This document shows, in pieces, positions 54,068 through 62,716 of a DNA stretch of 64,000 nt (positions within the stretch are counted from its first letter, which is position 1; each line of letters opens with the position of its first letter). A program made the translations under genes and the position numbers. The DNA is from Micromonospora purpureochromogenes (lineage in GTDB: Bacteria; Actinomycetota; Actinomycetes; Mycobacteriales; Micromonosporaceae): the NCBI RefSeq assembly GCF_900091515.1, contig NZ_LT607410.1, positions 6,076,001-6,140,000 on the forward strand. The letters run 5' to 3'. The notes beneath the pieces are model-generated. The model saw nothing but the letters and a program-made list of their open reading frames with translations. It was not told where the DNA came from and searched no databases.

Positions 54068-55231
54068 TCAGCGGAGGCCGGCGGTGGCGACGAACGCCTC
54101 ACCCGTGCCGGTGAAGACCAGCGGGCCCGCCGCGGCCGGCCCGACGGCGGCCTGGCCGGGAGCGAGGGTGACCGGGCCGGTCCCGTCGTCCACCGAGACC
54201 CGGCCGGCCCGGCAGAGCACCACCCGGGGCCCGGGCAGCGGCAACCGCACGTCCGGCGTGGCCGCGTCCACCGTCACCCGGTGCAGGGCGAAGTCCTCGA
54301 CCGGCACCGGCCAGCAGACCACGCCCGGCGCCACCGGCCGCGCCATGACCACCGGCTCGGCCAGCACCTCGAAGCGCAGCACCCGCAGCAGCTCGTCGAC
54401 GTCGACGTGCTTCGGCGTGAGCCCGCCGCGCAGCACGTTGTCGCTGGCCGCCATGATCTCCACCCCGGTGCCGCGCAGGTAGGCGTGCAGGTTGCCGGCC
54501 GGCATCCAGATCGCCTCCCCCGGCGCCAGCCGCACGTGGTTGAGCAGCAACGCCACCAGCACCCCCGGGTCACCCGGGTAGTCGGCCGCCAGCGACCGGG
54601 CCAGTTCGGCGTCCGGGCCGGCGACGCGCGCCGCCACCACCGCGTCGACCAGCCCGGCGCGCTGCGCCGCCGGCCAGGTCAACAGCAGGCGCACGGCGTC
54701 CCGCAGGCCCGTGGGCCCGGTGCGCAGCGCGGCCACCACCGGCTCCAGTGCGGGTACGCCGAACGCGGCGAGCACGTCCGCCGAGTCCGCCGGGTCGCGG
54801 AACCCGCAGAGCGCCTCCATCGGCGCGAGCGCGACCAGCAGCTCCGGCTTGTGGTACGGGTCGACGTAGTTGCGCCGCCCCTGGACGCGCGCGCCGTCGG
54901 CGATGTACCCGGCCTGGGCCTGCTCCGAATCGGGGTGGGCCTGCAGACTCAGCGGGGCGTCGGCGGCGAGCACCTTCAGCAGGAACGGCAGCCGGGTGCC
55001 GAACCGGTCGACCACCTGATCGCCCAGCCAGTGGCCCGGCTCTGCGGCGACCAGGTCGACCAGGCTCGTCCGCTCGCCGCCGCGGTCGACCGTGGCCGGG
55101 GCGCCCGGGTGGGCGCCCAGCCACAGCTCCGCCTCCGGCCCGTCGCTGGGCACCGGGCGCCCCTGCAACTCGGCGATGGCCGAGCGGGACCCCCAGGCGT
55201 AGTCGCGGATCGAGCCGTGCAGCAGCTCCAT
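54068..55231 (-). CDS. manA: mannose-6-phosphate isomerase, class I
   Basis: This 387-aa zinc enzyme has LLHGSIRDYAWGSRSAIAELQG, the metal region in LQAHPDSEQAQAGY and YVDPYHKPELLVAL (Gln, His, Glu), and the signature GEAIWMPAGNLHAYLRGTGVEIMAASDNVLRGGLTPKHVDVDELL. It interconverts fructose-6-phosphate and mannose-6-phosphate. GGAGG lies 6 bases before the ATG, only 2 bases after the CDF gene stop, so these genes are in one operon. With manB it supplies GDP-mannose and mannosylated envelope glycans. Confidence 0.96.
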   Translation of the reverse strand: MELLHGSIRDYAWGSRSAIAELQGRPVPSDGPEAELWLGAHPGAPATVDRGGERTSLVDLVAAEPGHWLGDQVVDRFGTRLPFLLKVLAADAPLSLQAHPDSEQAQAGYIADGARVQGRRNYVDPYHKPELLVALAPMEALCGFRDPADSADVLAAFGVPALEPVVAALRTGPTGLRDAVRLLLTWPAAQRAGLVDAVVAARVAGPDAELARSLAADYPGDPGVLVALLLNHVRLAPGEAIWMPAGNLHAYLRGTGVEIMAASDNVLRGGLTPKHVDVDELLRVLRFEVLAEPVVMARPVAPGVVCWPVPVEDFALHRVTVDAATPDVRLPLPGPRVVLCRAGRVSVDDGTGPVTLAPGQAAVGPAAAGPLVFTGTGEAFVATAGLR

Positions 55232-55233
55232 GC

Positions 55234-56241
55234 TCAGCCTCCGGCCCGCCCGGACGCCTCGCCGGGCTCAGCCTCCGGCCCGGGTACGGCGGTGTGCGAG
55301 GCCGCACCGGTGCCGGCGCGGTCGGCGGCGGCGCTGTAGACGTCCGGCTCCAGGTAGATCACCCGAGCGATCGGCACGGCCGCGCGGATCCGCGCCTCGA
55401 CGGCGTTGATGCCGCGGGCCAGCTCCTCGGCGCTGTCACAGGGCGGCACGCCGATCTTCGCCGCGACCAGCAGCTCCTCGGGGCCGAGGTAGAGCGTCTT
55501 CATGTGGATGATCCGCTCGACCTCGGGACCGCCGGTGACCGCCTGCTCGATCTTCGCCAGATCCGGCGGCTCGACGCCCTCACCGAGCAGCAGGCTCTTG
55601 GTCTCGATGGCGAGGATGATCGCGATCGTCACCAGCAGCACGCCGATCATGGCGGTGCCGGCCGCGTCCCACTCGCCGTTGCCGGTGATCAGCGTCATGC
55701 CGACGCCGAAGAGCGCGAAGACCAGACCGATCAGCGCGCCGAGGTCCTCCAGCAGCACCACCGGCAGCTCGGGGGCCTTGGCCCGGCGGACGAACTTCAC
55801 CCAGGACTGGTTTCCCCGGATGTGGTTGGACTCATTGATGGCGGTCCGGAAGGAGAACGACTCCATGATGATCGCGATCACCAGCACGGCGACCGGCACC
55901 CACTGGTACTCGTGGATGCCCTCCTTGTCGTGCCACTTGTGGTACGCCTCGTAGAGCGCGAAGAGACCACCGACGCTGAACAGCACGATCGAGACGATGA
56001 ACGCGTAGACGTAGCGCTCCCGGCCGTACCCGAAGGGGTGCTGCGGGGTGGCCTCGCGCTTGGCTCGCTTGCCGCCCAGCAGCAGCAGGCCCTGGTTGCC
56101 GGAGTCGGCGACCGAGTGGATCGACTCCGCCAGCATCGACGAGGAACCCGTCAGGAGGAACGCGATGAACTTGGTGACGGCGATGCCCACGTTGGCCAGC
56201 AGGGCGGCGACGACCGCCTTGGTTCCGCCGTTCGCGCTCAC
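55234..56241 (-). CDS. cation diffusion facilitator family transporter
   Basis: This 335-aa metal/proton antiporter has six helices. The metal-site Asp/His positions are in GSSSMLAESIHSVADSGNQ (HxxxD), and a further Asp lies in LLEDLGALIGLVFALFGV. The cytosolic C-terminal domain is present (VERIIHMKTLYLGPEELLVAAKIGV), and a Gly/Ala-rich tail follows. It exports Zn2+ or another divalent metal. The start ATG is at 56241. It follows the SIS gene by 73 bases. Confidence 0.93.
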   Translation of the reverse strand: MSANGGTKAVVAALLANVGIAVTKFIAFLLTGSSSMLAESIHSVADSGNQGLLLLGGKRAKREATPQHPFGYGRERYVYAFIVSIVLFSVGGLFALYEAYHKWHDKEGIHEYQWVPVAVLVIAIIMESFSFRTAINESNHIRGNQSWVKFVRRAKAPELPVVLLEDLGALIGLVFALFGVGMTLITGNGEWDAAGTAMIGVLLVTIAIILAIETKSLLLGEGVEPPDLAKIEQAVTGGPEVERIIHMKTLYLGPEELLVAAKIGVPPCDSAEELARGINAVEARIRAAVPIARVIYLEPDVYSAAADRAGTGAASHTAVPGPEAEPGEASGRAGG

Positions 56242-56314
56242 GCTCCCGCCCCATTCCGCTGCGCGACATCGGTCGCCACGCCGCTGAGCAGGACGGTTCG
56301 CCCCTTGCGTTCGC

Positions 56315-57508
56315 TCACTGGTTCGACAGCTCCTTCATTTCGGTGATCGCCGGGACCGCCATCGGGTCCAGGCCGTGGGCCAGTGCCAGGTAGACCGAGG
56401 CGAAGTCGGGTACGGCCACGAGCGAGGCGAGCCGCTCCAGCGCGGAGCCGCCCTCGGCGGTCACCACGTCGCAGCGCACCCCGCGCTGCTCGGCGAGGGT
56501 CTGCACGGCCGCGGCGCGGCGCTCCTCGACGGCGAGCGGCTCGTCGGTGTCGTCCTCGGCGTTGAGCCCGCCGTCGCGCAGCAGCACCAGCCGCAGTCGG
56601 GTCGGGTCGCCCTCGGCCTCGTCCCGGTCGGCGAAGATGTCCCGCGCCGACTCGACCAGGCCGCCGAAGACGCCGTCGAGCAGGCCGACGCGCCCCCGGC
56701 CGGCCTCGCCGAGCGCCCCGGTGACCACCGGGTAGCGGGCGTTGGCCGACAGCGTGTCGCCGAAGCGCCGGGCCGCGACGGTGGCCAGCGGGGACGACCC
56801 CCAGACGATCGGGATGGACCCGGCCAGCCCGAGGGCCAGCGACTTCGCCGGGTTGACGAAGGACTCGGCGGTGGGACGGCACCGGTCGGCGTCGGCGTCC
56901 AGCCGGGCCGCGGTCTCCGCCAGATCCGCCTCGTTGACCTTCACCAGGCCGAGCGTACGGGCGGCGAGCAGAACCGGCACGGTGAGCGCCCAGAGACTCG
57001 CCCGAGCGGGCGCGCGCCGGGGCACCGGGATGAACGGGGCGCGGGCCCGCTCGGCGACCGCCTGGAGCTGCGAGTCGGGCGCGCCCACCGCGACCAGCCG
57101 GGCACCCCGGCGGTGCGCGGCCTCGGCGGCGCCGAGCGCCTCGGGGCTGCGACCGGAGGCGCTGACCGCGATCACCACGTCGGCCGCGCCGACCCAGCCG
57201 GGCACGCCGGCGCTGCGGTGCGGGATGACCGGCACCGGGCAGCGCGGCCCGGCGACCGTGGCGAGTACGTCACCGGTACGCCCGGCGGTGCCGATGCCGG
57301 CGATGACGACCGCCCGGGGGCGAAGGTCGTCCTCCAGCAGCGACAGGTTGGCCTCGGCGGCCAGGGCGGCCGACTCGCGCACCTGGGCGCCGGCCGAGGC
57401 GGTGAACCGCAGCATGCCGCCCGGGTCCTGCTCGCTGAAGGTGTCCGGGTTGTCCAGCACCGACTCGTCGGCCACCCGCCGGCCGCTGACCCCGGCCGTA
57501 CCGTCCAT
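56315..57508 (-). CDS. SIS-domain phosphoglucose/phosphomannose isomerase-like protein
   Basis: This 397-aa protein has two SIS subdomains. AVVIAGIGTAGRTGDVLATVAG and VVIAVSASGRSPEALGAAEAAHRRGARLVAVGA are the first sugar-phosphate site, and PIVWGSSPLATVAARRFGDTLSANARYPVVTGALGEA is the second. It matches the bifunctional Rv3256c type. The ATG at 57508 overlaps the Trm112 stop as TGATG. The neighbours manA and manB support a role in hexose-phosphate supply. Confidence 0.9.
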   Translation of the reverse strand: MDGTAGVSGRRVADESVLDNPDTFSEQDPGGMLRFTASAGAQVRESAALAAEANLSLLEDDLRPRAVVIAGIGTAGRTGDVLATVAGPRCPVPVIPHRSAGVPGWVGAADVVIAVSASGRSPEALGAAEAAHRRGARLVAVGAPDSQLQAVAERARAPFIPVPRRAPARASLWALTVPVLLAARTLGLVKVNEADLAETAARLDADADRCRPTAESFVNPAKSLALGLAGSIPIVWGSSPLATVAARRFGDTLSANARYPVVTGALGEAGRGRVGLLDGVFGGLVESARDIFADRDEAEGDPTRLRLVLLRDGGLNAEDDTDEPLAVEERRAAAVQTLAEQRGVRCDVVTAEGGSALERLASLVAVPDFASVYLALAHGLDPMAVPAITEMKELSNQ

Positions 57509-57693
57509 CACCGCTGCGCCTCGGGGCCGCCGCGCGCCTCGTCCAGCAGCAGCACCGGTACGTCGTCGCGTACCTCGAAGACGCGACCGCACTCGGTGCA
57601 GGTGAGGGTCTGCGCCTGCGCGTCGTAGTCCAGCGGGGCGTGGTGTGTGTCCGGGCAGGCGAGGATCTCGAGCAACTGCGGGTCCAGGGCCAC
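57508..57693 (-). CDS. Trm112 family protein
   Basis: This is a 61-aa zinc-binding adaptor: LDPQLLEILACPDTHHAPLDYDAQAQTLTCTECGRVFEVRDDVPVLLLDEA. The metal site has three Cys (ACP, CTEC) plus a probable fourth ligand; the canonical first CxxC is reduced to ACPDTH. Family members activate methyltransferases in eukaryotes; in bacteria they accompany sugar-phosphate and glycosylation genes. The start is a GTG with GGAAGGAG upstream, and the stop overlaps the SIS gene. Confidence 0.9.
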   Translation of the reverse strand: MALDPQLLEILACPDTHHAPLDYDAQAQTLTCTECGRVFEVRDDVPVLLLDEARGGPEAQR

Positions 57694-57755
57694 GGTGCGG
57701 CTCCTTCCACGTGTGCGGTCTCGCCGGTCGGCGGTGCCGACCGGCGCAGGCGATC

Positions 57756-59138
57756 TTATCGGCGAACGCGCTCCAGCACCTCGTCGCGCAGCGCGATCAT
57801 CCGCTCCTCGGTCGGGCCCTCCACGTTGAGCCGCAGCAGCGGCTCGGTGTTGGAGGGGCGCAGGTTGAACCAGGCCCCGTCCGGGAAGCGCAGGGTGAGG
57901 CCGTCCAGCTCGTCGACCTCCGCGTCCGGGTACGCGGCGCGCACCTCGGCGACCTTCGCCGCCTGGTCGGCCACCGTGGAGTTGATCTCACCGGAGGCGG
58001 CGTACCGCTCGTAGATGCTGGCCAGGATCGACAGCGGCTGGGACTGCTCGCCGAGGGCGGCCAGGGTGTGCATGGCGGCGAGCATGCCGGTGTCGGCGAA
58101 CCAGAAGTCCCGGAAGTAGTAGTGCGCGGAGTGCTCGCCGCCGAAGACGGCGTTGGTGCGGGCCATCTCGGCCTTGATGAACGAGTGGCCGACCCGGGTC
58201 ACCACCGGCTGGCCGCCGTGCTCGCGGATGATCTCCGGCACCGCGCGGGAGGTGATCAGGTTGTGGATCACCGTGGAGCCGGGATGCTTGGCCAGTTCCC
58301 GGGCCGCCACCAGGGCGGTGATCGCGGAAGGGGAGACCGGCTCGCCGCGCTCGTCGACCACGAAGCAGCGGTCGGCGTCGCCGTCGAAGGCGAGCCCGAT
58401 GTCGGCGCTGTGCGCCACCACCGCGCGCTGGAGGTCGACCAGGTTCTTCGGGTCGAGCGGGTTGGCCTCGTGGTTGGGGAAGGTCCCGTCCAGCTCGAAG
58501 TAGAGCGGCACGATCTCCAGCGGCAGGGCCGGCAGGGCGGCCTCGCCGAGCACGGTGGGCACGGTGTAGCCGCCCATCCCGTTCCCCGCGTCGACGACCA
58601 CCTTCAGCGGCCGGATGCTCGACAGGTCGACCAGCTTGCGCAGGTGGGCGGCGTAGTCCGGCAGCAGGTCGCGCCGCCGGGCCGGAGCGGGCTGCTCGCC
58701 GGCCACCCGCTCACCGGCGTCGAGCAGCGCCTGCGCCCGGTCCCGGATGTCGGCCAGGCCGCTGTCCTGCCCGATCGGACGGGCGCCGGAGCGACACATC
58801 TTGATGCCGTTGTACTGCGCCGGGTTGTGGCTGGCGGTGAACATCGCGCCGGGCAGGCCCAGCGCGCCTGAGGCGTAGTAGAGCATGTCGGTGGAGCCCA
58901 GCCCCAGCTCGATCACCGTACGGCCCTCGGCGCGCACGCCGGTGGCGAAGGCGCTCGCCAGGGCGGGGCCGGTGGCCCGCATGTCGTGCGCGATCAGCAC
59001 CGCGTCGCCCGGTTCGCCGCTGTCGTTGAGCACCTGCGTGAAGGCCGCCCCGAGCGCCTCGGCGGTGCGCTCGTCCCACTGGTCCGGCACCGTCCCCCGG
59101 ACGTCGTACGCCTTCACGATCTGGGACAGGTCAGACAC
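57756..59138 (-). CDS. manB: phosphomannomutase / phosphoglucomutase
   Basis: This 460-aa phosphohexomutase has the catalytic phospho-Ser loop TASHNPAQYNGIKM (near residue 100), the metal loop DGDADRCFVVDERG, the sugar-specificity loop GGEHSAHYYFRD and the phosphate loop RPSNTEPLLRLNVEG. It converts mannose-6-phosphate to mannose-1-phosphate. The start is a GTG at 59138. It lies 62 bases upstream of the Trm112 gene, in the Rv3257c position. Confidence 0.96.
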   Translation of the reverse strand: MSDLSQIVKAYDVRGTVPDQWDERTAEALGAAFTQVLNDSGEPGDAVLIAHDMRATGPALASAFATGVRAEGRTVIELGLGSTDMLYYASGALGLPGAMFTASHNPAQYNGIKMCRSGARPIGQDSGLADIRDRAQALLDAGERVAGEQPAPARRRDLLPDYAAHLRKLVDLSSIRPLKVVVDAGNGMGGYTVPTVLGEAALPALPLEIVPLYFELDGTFPNHEANPLDPKNLVDLQRAVVAHSADIGLAFDGDADRCFVVDERGEPVSPSAITALVAARELAKHPGSTVIHNLITSRAVPEIIREHGGQPVVTRVGHSFIKAEMARTNAVFGGEHSAHYYFRDFWFADTGMLAAMHTLAALGEQSQPLSILASIYERYAASGEINSTVADQAAKVAEVRAAYPDAEVDELDGLTLRFPDGAWFNLRPSNTEPLLRLNVEGPTEERMIALRDEVLERVRR

Positions 59139-59208
59139 CGGGATTCACTCCTCGACAGCAGGTCGTCAACGAACCTGAGCCTAACGGAGCGACCGGGTCC
59201 GCCCCGTC

Positions 59209-60327
59209 CTAGCCGGGGAGGCGGGGCATGAAGGTGGTCGCCTCACCGTCGGGCGGGGCGGCCGGCGGCGTGGCGGGTCGCTGCGGCACCGGGGGCGTGG
59301 CGGCCGGCGGCGTGGCGGGTCGCTGCGGCGCCGGGGGCGTGGCGGCCGGCGGGGCCGAGGTCGGCGCGCCGTACACCCCGCCGGACGGGCGGGGGGTGGA
59401 CGGGACGGTCGGGTACGCGCCGGCGCCGCCGTACAGGCCGCTGGGGCGCGCGGGGGCGGGCTGCTGGCCGTACACCTGGGGGTTCGGCGCGGGGGTCGCG
59501 CCCGGCACCCCGCCGCCGGAGCGGTAGGTGGTCGGACCGGAGCTGCGGGGCAGCGGGACGGCCGGGTACGCCTGCTCGTCGGCGGGCCCGCGGTCCTTGC
59601 GGTTGTTGCGGATGAGCAGAGCGATCAACCCGGCGCCGATGGCTACCAGGGCGATGCCGAACCACATGATCATGGATCCTCCGGAGGACTCTTCGGCAGC
59701 GGCGACGGCCTGGCCGGTGGTCGGGGCGGCGAGGACGGCCTGGGTCGGCTCGTCCGTGACGGCGGCCGGGGTCCCGGTCGCGCTCGGGGTGGGCGTCGGG
59801 GTGGGCTTGCGGGTCGACGGGCTCCCGGCGAGGCTGCCGCCCACCCGGGAGGTGTCGGCGCCCCGGCCGATCAACCGGCCGACGGCGGTCGTCGCCTCGC
59901 CGACCACCTCCAACCTGCCCGCCGGCGCGCCCGCGACGAACGCGACCCGGTAGCGAACGGTGATGCTCTTCCCCTTGCACAACGTGGCATTCACCGGCGA
60001 GGTACGGCCGGTGGCGACGCTGCCACCGCCGCCGGAGACCGGCACCGGGAACCAGCGGCCGCCGATGTTCACCTGTACCCGCACCTGGTCCGGATTCAAC
60101 CCGGTCAGTTGCAACCCGAGCGAACTGCGCAGCAACACGCAACCCTCCGTGCGCTTGCGCACCTCCATCGAGACGCCGCCCGCGGAACCACCCGCGCTGA
60201 AGCTGCTCGCCGCGTGGACCCCGACCCGGTCGGAGTCGGCGTACGCGGGGGCGGCGCCGACGACGAGCAGGCCGCCGAGCAGCGCAGCAGCCGTCACCAG
60301 CCGTACGAACTGCCGACGCACGGACAT
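59209..60327 (-). CDS. secreted, membrane-anchored protein with Pro-rich repeat tail
   Basis: This 372-aa protein has a signal peptide (FVRLVTAAALLGGLLVVGAAPAYA). An extracellular beta-rich domain with two cysteines follows (EGCVLLRSSLGLQLTGLNPDQVRVQVNIGGRWFPVPV and NATLCKGKSITVRYRVAFVAG), then a Thr/Pro linker, one membrane helix (SMIMWFGIALVAIGAGLIALLI) and a Tyr/Pro/Gly-rich cytosolic tail. The tail ends in two copies of a 14-residue repeat of type ATPPxPQRPATPPA (42 bp). I chose ATG 60327 because GAGGTGGAG precedes it; GTG 60333 is also possible. The function is unknown. Confidence 0.8.
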   Translation of the reverse strand: MSVRRQFVRLVTAAALLGGLLVVGAAPAYADSDRVGVHAASSFSAGGSAGGVSMEVRKRTEGCVLLRSSLGLQLTGLNPDQVRVQVNIGGRWFPVPVSGGGGSVATGRTSPVNATLCKGKSITVRYRVAFVAGAPAGRLEVVGEATTAVGRLIGRGADTSRVGGSLAGSPSTRKPTPTPTPSATGTPAAVTDEPTQAVLAAPTTGQAVAAAEESSGGSMIMWFGIALVAIGAGLIALLIRNNRKDRGPADEQAYPAVPLPRSSGPTTYRSGGGVPGATPAPNPQVYGQQPAPARPSGLYGGAGAYPTVPSTPRPSGGVYGAPTSAPPAATPPAPQRPATPPAATPPVPQRPATPPAAPPDGEATTFMPRLPG

Positions 60328-60530
60328 CTCCACCTCACCGTCTCTCCCCCGCTGAAGTCCGGCGTCAGGCTACTACCGGGTCGGGGGGTGCTCTCGCCAT
60401 CGAGCGCTCCAGATGTGTGCCGCATTACCCTGCCGACCGTGTCCCGGATCACGCCGGTCGCCTTCTCTGCCGGGGTGCGGCTGGGGCGATCGCGATGACG
60501 GTGGGGAGCCGGCAGGGTTGTCGCGCAGAG

Positions 60531-61202
60531 TCAGGTGCGGGCGGCGGCCAGGGCGTCGCGGCAGAGCCGGTCGGCGGTGCGAGTGGTCTCCGGCAGCCGG
60601 TAGCGCGGCGTGAGCGCGAGCACCTGCTCGACGGCGTTGTCGAGGCTCATCCGGTGCCCGACGCTGACGAAGACCGGCTTGACGCCGTCCCGGGTCCGCA
60701 GCACCCGCCCGACGGTCTCGCCCCCGTCGACCAGCGGCGTACTGTCACCGCGCCGCAGCCCCGGCTCCGCCGATTCGCCGACCAGCCGCGTCTTGCCGAC
60801 CCCGATCGCCGGCAGCCCGGTCACCACCCCCAGGTGACAGGCGAGCCCGAACCGGCGCGGGTGAGCCAGCCCGTGCCCGTCGCAGAGCAGCAGCTCCGGC
60901 TGCACCGTCAGCCCGTCGAGGGCAGCCAGCAACGCCGGCAGCTCACGGAAGGCGAACAGCCCCGGCACGTAGTCGAAGGCGGGCCGGCCCACGCTGACCG
61001 ACCGGTCGACCACCGCCAGGGTCGCGGCGTCGAGCACGGTGACGGCCGCCGCGAGCAGGTCACCGCTCTCCGCGTACGCGACGTCGAGGCCGGCCACCGT
61101 CGCGGGCCGGCTGGGGCCGGGCCCGACCAGGTCCGCCAGCGGCCGCAACCGATCCTGTACGGCCACCGCCTCCGCGACCGTCCTCGGCGTGTCCACCTGC
61201 AC
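60531..61202 (-). CDS. nfi: deoxyinosine 3'-endonuclease (endonuclease V)
   Basis: This 223-aa repair nuclease has [23 protein letters not shown] (first Asp), the wedge and PYxxG-like [17 protein letters not shown], the signature [23 protein letters not shown] (second Asp, His), GVGKTRLVG and [23 protein letters not shown]. It nicks DNA or RNA one phosphodiester 3' of inosine. I chose GTG 61202 because AGAGG lies 5 bases upstream; the open frame further up runs through the palindromic element. Confidence 0.93.
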   Translation of the reverse strand: MQVDTPRTVAEAVAVQDRLRPLADLVGPGPSRPATVAGLDVAYAESGDLLAAAVTVLDAATLAVVDRSVSVGRPAFDYVPGLFAFRELPALLAALDGLTVQPELLLCDGHGLAHPRRFGLACHLGVVTGLPAIGVGKTRLVGESAEPGLRRGDSTPLVDGGETVGRVLRTRDGVKPVFVSVGHRMSLDNAVEQVLALTPRYRLPETTRTADRLCRDALAAART

Positions 61203-61236
61203 CGGCGCCTCTCTCCGTCCCCGCTGGTCGTCATCG

Positions 61237-61305
61237 ACTCCACTTGCGCGACGTTGCGGTGTCCCCAGCCACGGACACCGCAACATCGCGCACATGATGT
61301 GGATC
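61237..61305. repeat. dispersed palindromic element B
   Basis: Arms 61245-61264 and 61273-61292 pair at 19 of 20 positions; the outer bases (GACTCCACT and GTGGATC) pair imperfectly. The element is related to the one at 27289-27340, which shares TTGCG(G/C)...TTGCGGTGT. It lies just upstream of endonuclease V. Confidence 0.7.
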
Positions 61306-61345
61306 ACCCAGACTCACACCGTGTGGCGGGAACCGGCGGCCGTCC

Positions 61346-61543
61346 CTATTCGCCGCTGTCGGCCGCGTCCGGCCGCTCGTCCGTACGGGTGCCACCGAAG
61401 GCGACCGCGAAGGCGACACCGATCGCGACGCCGAAGGCCACCCCGCCAGTGTCCCGGAAGAGGGCCAGGCCGATGACGAGGCCCAGCAGAAGGCCGCTGG
61501 CCCATGCCGTCGACTGCCGCTGGGACATGCCGGAGTTCGTCAT
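61346..61543 (-). CDS. small membrane protein
   Basis: This 65-aa protein has two hydrophobic, Gly-rich helices (ASGLLLGLVIGLALF and GVAFGVAIGVAFAVAFG) and an acidic tail. The glycine spacing suggests tight helix packing, as in glycine-zipper peptides. The ATG at 61543 has no strong ribosome site. Palindromic element B lies downstream at 61237-61305. The function is unknown. Confidence 0.65.
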   Translation of the reverse strand: MTNSGMSQRQSTAWASGLLLGLVIGLALFRDTGGVAFGVAIGVAFAVAFGGTRTDERPDAADSGE

Positions 61544-61616
61544 GACCCGAGCCTATGTGGATCTCACAACCCGCTGCCGTGCCTGCTGAGCGGGCCGCCC
61601 GCACCGCTCGTCCAGG

Positions 61617-62201
61617 TCACTGACCGACGCGGCCGTCGATGCGCTCGCGAAGGAAGTCGGCGTGGCCGTTGTGGCGGGCGTACTCCTCGATCATGTGCAC
61701 CAGCAGCTGGCGCAGCGAGATGCTCAGGTCACCCCGGTGCCCCTTGACGCCCAGGTCGGCAGCCTCGTCAACGAACCGCTCGGCGTAGGCGACCTCCGCA
61801 CGCCACGCCGCCCACGCCTCCTCGACGACCTTCGGATCGGCGACCGCGCCGTCGAAGTCGGCGTCGGGCTCCTCCTCGGTGCACCAGATCCGCGGCGCGT
61901 CCTCGCCGGCCATGGTGCGGCGGAACCAGCCCCGCTCCACCTCGGCCATGTGCCGGACCAGGCCGAGCAGCGACATCGTCGACGGCGGCACGCTACGCCG
62001 GGCCAGCGCCTCGGCGTCGAGGTCGGCGCACTTGAGTTCCAGGGTCAGCCGGTGATCACGCAGGTAGCCGACCAGGATGCTGCGCTCGTCGTCGAAGCCA
62101 CCGTCGGACCGGGGGTCGTCCTCGGGCTTGAGGAACATGTCCGACCAGCCGAAGGAGCGGGTGGGGAGGTCAGCGGGGGCGTCGGCGTGAGGGTCCGTCA
62201 T
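61617..62201 (-). CDS. DinB-family protein (DUF664)
   Basis: This 194-aa helical protein has RSILVGYLRDHRLTLELKCADLDAEALARRSVPPSTMSLLGLVRHMAEVERGWFRR, and a His-containing C-terminus LLVHMIEEYARHNGHADFLRERIDG. The His residues at the three expected positions (RHMAEVE, HMIEEYARHNGHA) are the metal ligands of DinB-like proteins. It may be a thiol-dependent transferase. ATG 62201 is preferred over 62219 because AGGGTCGCGAC precedes it. Confidence 0.88.
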   Translation of the reverse strand: MTDPHADAPADLPTRSFGWSDMFLKPEDDPRSDGGFDDERSILVGYLRDHRLTLELKCADLDAEALARRSVPPSTMSLLGLVRHMAEVERGWFRRTMAGEDAPRIWCTEEEPDADFDGAVADPKVVEEAWAAWRAEVAYAERFVDEAADLGVKGHRGDLSISLRQLLVHMIEEYARHNGHADFLRERIDGRVGQ

Positions 62202-62278
62202 GTCGCGACCCTGACCCACCTGCGCGCGGGTGGCAAGAGAATTCTGGAGCTACGAAAGACGCTTCTCCGCAACCCTCA

Positions 62279-62716
62279 TCAACTGTCCGTAAGCAAGGGA
62301 TCGGCACCTTCCTCGCCCGCGCGCTGGAGCTCTTCCTCGAACATGACGAAGGTCTTCTGATGGATCCCGCGGATCAGGGCTGTCTCCTCGGGAGTCGGAT
62401 ACCTCCGCTCTCGGGCCAATGCGTCGGTAATAGCGCTGACGGTTTCATAGAGTGCGAAGACCGGGCCACTTCCCCTGAGATAACGCCCCCTCTCGTACTC
62501 GGTCAACTCTATGAACTCACTGCGACTCAGAGCCTCCACGCCATCGCCGCCCACCAACAAAATCTTGTCAATCAGCCGGTCCGCCGACTGCCAGCCGCCG
62601 GTCTCTCTGACCAACTTCCAAGCGAGCATGCCGCCATCAGGGGTACCGACGACCTTCACCGGCGTGTCGTAGTAGTTGAAGAATGCTGGGAGCTCAAGAC
62701 CCTCTGCCCGTCTCAA
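62279..62716 (-). CDS. candidate immunity protein of the adjacent toxin
   Basis: This 145-aa acidic, soluble protein has a TTG start whose TTGA overlaps the stop of the upstream toxin gene. An AFFNYYDTPVKVVGTPDGGMLAWKL beta-rich start is followed by a helical C-terminus (YPTPEETALIRGIHQKTFVMFEEEL). No family is recognised. Its position directly after a toxin-like gene, the coupling and the lower GC than its neighbours are what an immunity gene shows. That function is inference from position only. Its start is uncertain because no ribosome site is visible. Confidence 0.6.
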   Translation of the reverse strand: MRRAEGLELPAFFNYYDTPVKVVGTPDGGMLAWKLVRETGGWQSADRLIDKILLVGGDGVEALSRSEFIELTEYERGRYLRGSGPVFALYETVSAITDALARERRYPTPEETALIRGIHQKTFVMFEEELQRAGEEGADPLLTDS

